Shown here: one piece after another, positions 6,472 to 10,328 of the stretch
Layout: each line of letters begins with the position of its first letter
Numbering within the stretch: the first letter of the stretch is position 1
DNA from: JBBTQZ01 sp964489135
GTDB taxonomy: Bacteria > Patescibacteriota > Minisyncoccia > Phycocordibacterales > WO2-35-19
DNA length: 10,328 bases
Direction: 5' to 3'
NCBI GenBank assembly: GCA_964489135.1
Contig: CAZAXK010000021.1
Coordinates: forward strand, 1 to 10,328
Notes under the pieces: generated by a model
The model's database searches: none
What the model was told of the DNA's origin: nothing
The model's input: only the letters and a program-made list of their open reading frames with translations
Position numbers and translations under genes: made by a program

Positions 6472-7230
6472 TTATTGTATTTGCGTTACGGTCTTGCCGT
6501 GAGTGCCTTCTTCGACTACAAATGTGGGCAAACCGCTTGCGAGCCGTTTGAGAGTTTCGTTTAGTTCTAGGGTTGCAACCTTGTCCATCTGGGTTGCCAG
6601 AGTATCCGGATCGAGCTCTAATTTGCTAGCCAAGATGCTTGCGAGTTTGGTCCGCGAAGTGGTGGCCATATTTTCTTGATAGACGAAGGCTTGGGTTCCG
6701 TTGCTATTGTTTGGAGCTATGCCATGCTCGCCTCTTACTACCACTACGGCACCTTCTTTGTGGCCACCCTTAAGCACTTCTTCGCTCGCACCAGCACTCT
6801 TGAGCTCAGCCAGCTGGAGCATTATGAAGCTTGCTATACGTTCGTTTATGCCATAGGCTTGCGGGTCCTTGAGAGCGTTTGCCACGTGTCCACAACCGCC
6901 GGCGACCACTCCCTGATTGTGCTCGTCAGTATGAAAGTGTACGTTCTCTATGCCACCGGCTTCTTCAATTACTGCCTCGTTGATTTTCTTGGCTACTTCC
7001 TCGGTCGGCTCGATATCCATCGCAAGTAGTGCTCCCCAAGCAGTCAAAATATTTCCCGCATCGGCTCCAGGGATCGAGCACTCGGGCATACCCGGGTCAA
7101 ACTCATAGCGACCATCAACACAGCGTTTGGTTGGGTTGCCTGTTAGGCCAGCTTCACTCGCTAAAATTTCGACGTCTGCAATTGTGAGAATCTTCTTTTC
7201 GTTGTTCATAGGGTTTTCAAGCGTTGGCAT
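6472..7230 (-). CDS. Zeta-class (cadmium-type) carbonic anhydrase-like protein
   Basis: This 252-residue soluble protein has no signal peptide or membrane helix. It resembles the repeat unit of the diatom cadmium carbonic anhydrase CDCA, recalled from memory. The shared pattern is CVDGR at 37-41, a Pro-Gly-rich turn then GNILTAWGALL (59-69), and HTDEHNQGVVAGGCGH (100-115), which matches the HGDHSSDMLGCG segment of CDCA with a 3-residue insert. By that alignment the metal ligands would be Cys37, His100 (or His104) and Cys113, with Asp39 and Arg41 as the catalytic dyad shared with beta-carbonic anhydrases. The C-terminal region (about 205-246, including SILASKLELD) also parallels CDCA. If active, it would interconvert CO2 and bicarbonate. 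Metal and activity are inferred. The first ATG (7230) was taken; Met8 is an alternative. No Shine-Dalgarno sequence is seen. Confidence 0.68.
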   Translation of the reverse strand: MPTLENPMNNEKKILTIADVEILASEAGLTGNPTKRCVDGRYEFDPGMPECSIPGADAGNILTAWGALLAMDIEPTEEVAKKINEAVIEEAGGIENVHFHTDEHNQGVVAGGCGHVANALKDPQAYGINERIASFIMLQLAELKSAGASEEVLKGGHKEGAVVVVRGEHGIAPNNSNGTQAFVYQENMATTSRTKLASILASKLELDPDTLATQMDKVATLELNETLKRLASGLPTFVVEEGTHGKTVTQIQ

Positions 7231-7250
7231 AATTGATAGATAAAATAATT

Positions 7251-7256
7251 TTTATA
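7251..7256 (-). promoter_or_regulatory. Possible -10 element of the carbonic anhydrase-like gene
   Basis: On the minus strand TATAAA lies 20 bases before the ATG at 7230, in a very A/T-rich leader. No convincing -35 is seen at the right distance. It partly overlaps the T-run of the pyrD terminator-like hairpin, so the gene may also be read from pyrD. Confidence 0.25.
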
Positions 7257-7283
7257 AAAATACACGCAATAAAAAACGTGCAT
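7254..7283 (-). terminator. Rho-independent terminator-like hairpin after pyrD
   Basis: On the minus strand ATGCACG (7283-7277) pairs with CGTGTAT (7266-7260), 7 pairs including one G-T wobble, around a 10-base loop, and is followed by TTTT then A/T-rich sequence. It lies 11 bases after the pyrD stop codon. The stem is short and only partly G/C, so termination may be incomplete. Confidence 0.4.
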
Positions 7284-7293
7284 AAGAATCATG

Positions 7294-8334
7294 CTACACT
7301 ACTCCTCCGACTTTGCAAATACGGGCTATGAGCGCCGGACCCTCGAAAATCATTCCTGTCATAAGTTGTAGAAGGTCGGCGCCGGCAGCGATCTTGGTCT
7401 GCGCATCTTGGGGCGAGAGTATTCCACCACAGCCGATGATGGTCAGTCGATCACCATACTTTTTGCTCGCTTTGGCAATGAGAGCGTTCGAAAGATCGAA
7501 GCAGGGCTTACCCGAAAGTCCGCCTAGGAACTGCTCTGGCTTTTGCGGATCGTTCTTTATAGATGAATAGTCTTTGTTCAGATTGCCGATCACTACCCCG
7601 TTATATCCAACTTGATCGACTAGGGCGATGAGTTGGTCAATCTGTTCCCAAGGCAAGTTGATCGGCATTTTGACGTAAGTAGGTTTGGTACAGGGAATAG
7701 TTTTGAGTCTTTTTAGTAAGGGCTCCAATAATTCAGGGGTGGTAAACGTCTCACCACCGAAAGCGTTGGGGCAAGAGATATTTATAGTGTAATAATCGCC
7801 CACACCTGCTTCGCAAAGTCGACGCAGACTATATTCATAATCAGCAATTCCCCCTTCGGTGTCCGTGCAAAGCATATCGTTGGTACGAGCGATCGACACT
7901 CCAATCACAAAATCTTTTTCACGGGGGGTCGATTGCAATCTCTTGATTATCGCGTCGACTCCGTCGTTGCGGAGTCCCTTATTGACCACGATGCTCTTCG
8001 AAAGTGGTAAGCGTATGAGGCGAGGGCTCGGGTTGCCGGCGCAGGGGCGCGCGGTGACCGAGCCGACCTCAACGCCGCCAAAGCCGAGGTAGGGCAGGAT
8101 GCGGGTCAGGCGAGCATTGTAGTCGAAGCCGGCCGAGAGGATGATGGGGGTGCGATAATAAATACCGTCTACGGTCTTGCCTATCTCCTTCCCATGATAG
8201 TTATAGACAAGTCCTGTGAGCGCACGAGTAACGGAATATCGCCCCAAGAACTCACCGAGAGAAACAAAAAAATCATGAACCTTTTCTGGCTCAAATTTGA
8301 AGAGTAGGGGTTTGATTATTTGTTGGTACAGCAT
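7294..8334 (-). CDS. pyrD: Dihydroorotate dehydrogenase, class 2-like
   Basis: This flavoenzyme oxidises dihydroorotate to orotate, step four of pyrimidine synthesis. At 346 residues with an N-terminal helical extension (LLFKFEPEKVHDF, 10-22) it matches the class 2, membrane-associated, quinone-linked form. Conserved segments are GFGGVEVGSVT (84-94), NPSPRLIRL (101-109), INISCPN (184-190), GGLSGKP near 270, IIGCGGI, and GMIFEGPALI near the end. Two departures stand out. Position 188, the catalytic base, is Cys as in class 1 enzymes, not the Ser of class 2. The family's GxDK motif reads GFDY, so the lysine that contacts orotate and FMN (Lys66 in E. coli) is Tyr72. The orotate-binding asparagines (118, 185, 190) are kept. 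The start lies inside dnaX (19-base overlap). Confidence 0.9.
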   Translation of the reverse strand: MLYQQIIKPLLFKFEPEKVHDFFVSLGEFLGRYSVTRALTGLVYNYHGKEIGKTVDGIYYRTPIILSAGFDYNARLTRILPYLGFGGVEVGSVTARPCAGNPSPRLIRLPLSKSIVVNKGLRNDGVDAIIKRLQSTPREKDFVIGVSIARTNDMLCTDTEGGIADYEYSLRRLCEAGVGDYYTINISCPNAFGGETFTTPELLEPLLKRLKTIPCTKPTYVKMPINLPWEQIDQLIALVDQVGYNGVVIGNLNKDYSSIKNDPQKPEQFLGGLSGKPCFDLSNALIAKASKKYGDRLTIIGCGGILSPQDAQTKIAAGADLLQLMTGMIFEGPALIARICKVGGVV

Positions 8335-9344
8335 TCGATTACAGCTATCTCGATCGGCAACTCAGGAATGTCGGCGTATTTCTGGAGCGACGAAGCTTCA
8401 AGAAAGGCGAGTAAGGTTTTGGAGTTGATCGATTTTGCTGACTTGGCGATCTCTGCGAGCTTTTCAAATTCTTCTTCACTTACCTCTTCTTTGATGAAGT
8501 CGCTTGTGTTTTTGGCAAAGCGCAAAAGCAGGACAAAACGCAAGTTCCTTATGATCATCTTGAGAAAGACTTGCATGTCGGCTTCGTTCTCGCTCGCTTG
8601 CGCGACTGCCCTGAGAGCTACTTCAGAATCGCCTTGCTCGAGACCGTGGAGCAGGTCCAAGACGAGCGATTGGTCCGGCGCGCCCAAGACATTTTCGATC
8701 TCCTTGCTCGAGAGCTTTTTGTCGGTCGAGGAGCTTATGGCCTTTTGCAATATCGAGAGCGCATCGCGAAATGATCCTTCGGCCAAAGTCGCGATAAGCG
8801 CAGCCGAAGACTTTTCAATCTCATAACCTTCGGCCTTGGCCACCTTGCTCATGGTCTGGGCTAGAACTGAGTGCGAGGGCTTTTTGAAGGAGAAGGTCTC
8901 GCAACGCGAAACGACCGTGTCGGGCAACTTGTGCTCTTCGGTCGTCGCCATAATAAATATGACGTGGGCGGGCGGTTCCTCGAGAGTTTTGAGAAAGGCG
9001 TTCCACGCTTCCTTGGTTAGCATGTGAGCTTCGTCCACAATGTAAACTTTGTATTTCGAAGAATAAGGCAAGACGTGCACAGCGTCGCGGATTTCGCGGA
9101 TATCGTCGATACCTCGGTTGGAAGCGGCGTCGATCTCATACACATCTTCGCTCCCCACTCCGAGCTCGCGAGCGAATATGCGCGCGATCGTGGTCTTGCC
9201 GGTGCCTCGACTACCGGAGAAGAGATAAGCGTGAGCAACTTTGCCAGTCTTGGCTTCGTTCCTCAAGACACTCACAATATGGTCTTGGCCCAAGACTTCA
9301 CCAAAGTCCTTGGGTCGGTATTTGCGATACAGAGCTTGTTGCAT
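8316..9344 (-). CDS. dnaX: DNA polymerase III clamp-loader subunit gamma/tau, minimal form
   Basis: DnaX is the ATPase motor of the clamp loader that opens the beta clamp onto primed DNA. Domains I-III are present: ALYRKYRPKDFGEVLGQ at the start, P-loop GSRGTGKT (44-51), the DAASNRGIDDIRE segment (72-84), Walker B VYIVDEAHML (100-109), sensor 1 ATTEEHKLPDTV, the SRC arginine finger (146-148), sensor 2 Arg193 in GSFRDALS, then the helical collar domain. At 342 residues it is much shorter than E. coli tau (643), and tau domains IV-V are absent. The zinc module of four cysteines, normally between the P-loop helix and the DAAS segment, is also missing: only about six residues replace it. It leads an operon with pyrD. 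The start has a TATAAT 7 bases upstream, suggesting a leaderless mRNA. Confidence 0.95.
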   Translation of the reverse strand: MQQALYRKYRPKDFGEVLGQDHIVSVLRNEAKTGKVAHAYLFSGSRGTGKTTIARIFARELGVGSEDVYEIDAASNRGIDDIREIRDAVHVLPYSSKYKVYIVDEAHMLTKEAWNAFLKTLEEPPAHVIFIMATTEEHKLPDTVVSRCETFSFKKPSHSVLAQTMSKVAKAEGYEIEKSSAALIATLAEGSFRDALSILQKAISSSTDKKLSSKEIENVLGAPDQSLVLDLLHGLEQGDSEVALRAVAQASENEADMQVFLKMIIRNLRFVLLLRFAKNTSDFIKEEVSEEEFEKLAEIAKSAKSINSKTLLAFLEASSLQKYADIPELPIEIAVIECCTNK

Positions 9345-9351
9345 ACCGAAG

Positions 9352-9357
9352 ATTATA
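9352..9357 (-). promoter_or_regulatory. -10 element of dnaX, leaderless arrangement
   Basis: On the minus strand a perfect TATAAT ends 7 bases before the dnaX ATG (9344), so transcription would begin at or next to the A of the start codon. No Shine-Dalgarno sequence is present. A -35 is not convincing at 16-18 bases. Confidence 0.5.
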
Positions 9358-9380
9358 ATTGAAAAACCGAAATTTCTCTA

Positions 9381-9417
9381 CCTCATCCCTAGCCCTCTCC
9401 TTGCAAAGGAGAGGGGA
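9381..9417. repeat. REP-like palindromic element
   Basis: The stem CCCTCTCCTT (9393-9402) and AAGGAGAGGG (9406-9415) pair perfectly over 10 bp around a GCA loop, preceded by CTCATCCCTAG. The whole resembles a dispersed repeat recalled from many bacterial genomes, of the form CTCACCCC-tAGCCCCTCTCC-loop-GGAGAGGGGA. Such short palindromes are often REP/RAYT-type elements. Only one copy is present in the window and no transposase lies next to it, so the family assignment is inferred. Confidence 0.6.
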
Positions 9418-9429
9418 ATAAAAGATAAT
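9401..9429 (+). promoter_or_regulatory. Predicted promoter of the ddl-like gene
   Basis: TTGCAA (9401-9406), at the tip of the REP-like hairpin, is followed after 17 bases by GATAAT (9424-9429), 5 of 6 matches to the -10 consensus. Only 6 bases then separate the -10 from the ATG at 9436, so the mRNA would be leaderless or nearly so. Confidence 0.45.
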
Positions 9430-9435
9430 ATTTGT

Positions 9436-10328
9436 ATGGCTTTTTCTCCACACAAAAAGCGGGTGGCGGTTTTGCGAGGCGGAGCTTCGCCCGAATACGA
9501 GGCATCGCTTGTGACCGGCAAATTCGTGCTCGAAAATATGCCGGAAGAATTTGAAGCGGTGGATGTCTTTGTTTCGCGAGATGGCGTCTGGCATCAGGGC
9601 GGATTTGAGATGAGTCCGCACAAAATTTTGCTCGGTGTCGACGCGGTCTGGAATTGCTTGCATGGCGGAACGGGCGAAAACGGCGGTGTGCAAAGACTTG
9701 TTGCTGACTTTGGTCTCCCGCAAGCTGGCTCGCCTCACCTATCCTCGGCTCTCAGTATGAACAAGGCCTTGGCCAAAAATATTTTCACTCGCTCTGGATT
9801 GAAAACCCCCATCGCTCTTACCATCAATAAAGACGAAGATTTGCAGAAAATGTTTGAGCGCGTCTATCGATCGATGCCCTTCCCAATCGTGATTAAGCCG
9901 GTCGATGCCGGCTCTTCGCTCGGTATCTCGATCGCCAATTCGCACCGCGAGGTCAAGGATGCGGTCGATAAGGCCTTCGCCATCTCTCCCAATGCATTGA
10001 TCGAAGAATATATCGAGGGCAAGGAAGTAGTCGGCGGTATCATCGAGGGCTTTCGGGGCGAGGCCTACTACCCTCTTCTACCCATATCTTCCTTCAGTAT
10101 CTCTCCGCAAGAATCGGAGCAGGTCACCGAGGTCGCGCGTCTCGCTCATATCGCACTCGGGCTCGAAGACTTTTCCGAATCGAACCTTGTCGTCCACCCT
10201 CGCAGAGGGGTCTATATTCTCGAGGTCAACACTTTGCCCAAGCTCAATGCCGAATCCGCTTTCATAAAATCCATCCAATCCGCCGGCTCGGACATCAAAG
10301 AATTCATCTCGCACACTCTGCACCGAAT
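9436..10328 (+). CDS. ddl: D-alanine--D-alanine ligase-like ATP-grasp protein (3' end outside window)
   Basis: This open frame has 297 codons and no stop before the window end. The N-terminal half is typical of Ddl, which joins two D-alanines for peptidoglycan: VAVLRGGASPEYEASL (10-25), WNCLHGGTGENG (72-83), GSPHLSSALSMNK (98-110). The ATP-grasp domain follows with FPIVIKPVDAGSSLG (149-163) and ALIEEYIEGKEV (187-198). The C-terminal part departs. The omega loop that normally follows the PI/Y segment is missing (PISSF at 216-220 leads straight into a helix). By a gap-free alignment back from Glu263 and Asn265, the catalytic Arg255 of E. coli DdlB is Glu248, the Mg ligand Asp257 is Asn250, and Gly276 is Lys269. 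It may be a divergent Ddl or a related ligase with another role. It is divergent from dnaX. Confidence 0.82.
   Translation, partial: MAFSPHKKRVAVLRGGASPEYEASLVTGKFVLENMPEEFEAVDVFVSRDGVWHQGGFEMSPHKILLGVDAVWNCLHGGTGENGGVQRLVADFGLPQAGSPHLSSALSMNKALAKNIFTRSGLKTPIALTINKDEDLQKMFERVYRSMPFPIVIKPVDAGSSLGISIANSHREVKDAVDKAFAISPNALIEEYIEGKEVVGGIIEGFRGEAYYPLLPISSFSISPQESEQVTEVARLAHIALGLEDFSESNLVVHPRRGVYILEVNTLPKLNAESAFIKSIQSAGSDIKEFISHTLHR

Noticed and set aside
8320..8826. 168-codon plus-strand frame opposite dnaX
   Set aside because: Low-complexity Ser/Ala-rich translation typical of an antisense shadow of a well-supported gene; no start signal or family resemblance.
8316..9344. Programmed frameshift or broken dnaX giving a longer tau
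   Set aside because: The frame ends naturally after the collar domain, pyrD starts at once, and no slippery A-run or downstream tau-like sequence is seen.
9298..9738. 146-codon minus-strand frame across the dnaX-ddl gap
   Set aside because: It covers the REP-like element and the opposite strand of the ddl-like gene and overlaps the dnaX start; the ddl frame has clear family motifs.

Overview
The window carries a complete F-type ATP synthase operon (atpBEFHAGDC, 196-6471, + strand). It is flanked by a tRNA-Gln gene on the opposite strand at the left edge and a mostly minus-strand block on the right: a zeta-class (cadmium-type) carbonic anhydrase-like gene, pyrD and dnaX. A divergently transcribed D-Ala-D-Ala ligase-like gene runs off the right end. 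The translation table is standard: TGA ends atpH, and no gene has an in-frame TGA. Base composition is roughly balanced, genes are tightly packed, and several proteins are trimmed: a 131-residue delta subunit, and a 342-residue DnaX with no zinc module and no tau region. Few genes have a Shine-Dalgarno sequence. Together this suggests a reduced-genome bacterium, most likely of the Candidate Phyla Radiation (Patescibacteria). That placement is inferred from general features and not from a marker phylogeny.

Left part (1-1014): tRNA-Gln(UUG) reads leftward and atpB reads rightward. Their predicted promoters are back to back and use the same six bases (116-121) as the -35 element, each with a 17-bp spacer. 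atpB has the only textbook Shine-Dalgarno sequence in the operon.

ATP synthase (196-6471): membrane sector a, c, b, then delta, alpha, gamma, beta, epsilon, in the canonical order without atpI. Gaps are short (atpH and atpA overlap by 4 bases). The catalytic residues are intact: Arg204 of a, Glu56 of c, the alpha and beta P-loops, the alpha arginine finger and the beta catalytic Glu183. The c subunit looks H+-coupled and has AxAxAxG in place of the usual glycine-rich helix-packing motif.

Right part (6472-10328): the carbonic anhydrase-like gene converges on atpC with no spacer. dnaX and pyrD overlap by 19 bases and form an operon, followed by a terminator-like hairpin. pyrD encodes a class 2-like dihydroorotate dehydrogenase with a cysteine at the catalytic-base position and a tyrosine where the family has a substrate- and FMN-binding lysine. 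Between dnaX and the ddl-like gene lies a REP-like palindrome. Both flanking genes have a -10 hexamer 6-7 bases from their ATG, which suggests leaderless mRNAs. The ddl-like protein keeps the N-terminal Ddl signatures and the ATP-grasp core but lacks the omega loop and the catalytic arginine.

The most unusual items are the zeta-carbonic anhydrase homologue, the altered active sites of the Ddl-like and PyrD proteins, the stripped DnaX, and the compact promoter arrangements. No CRISPR array, transposase or phage gene was seen.
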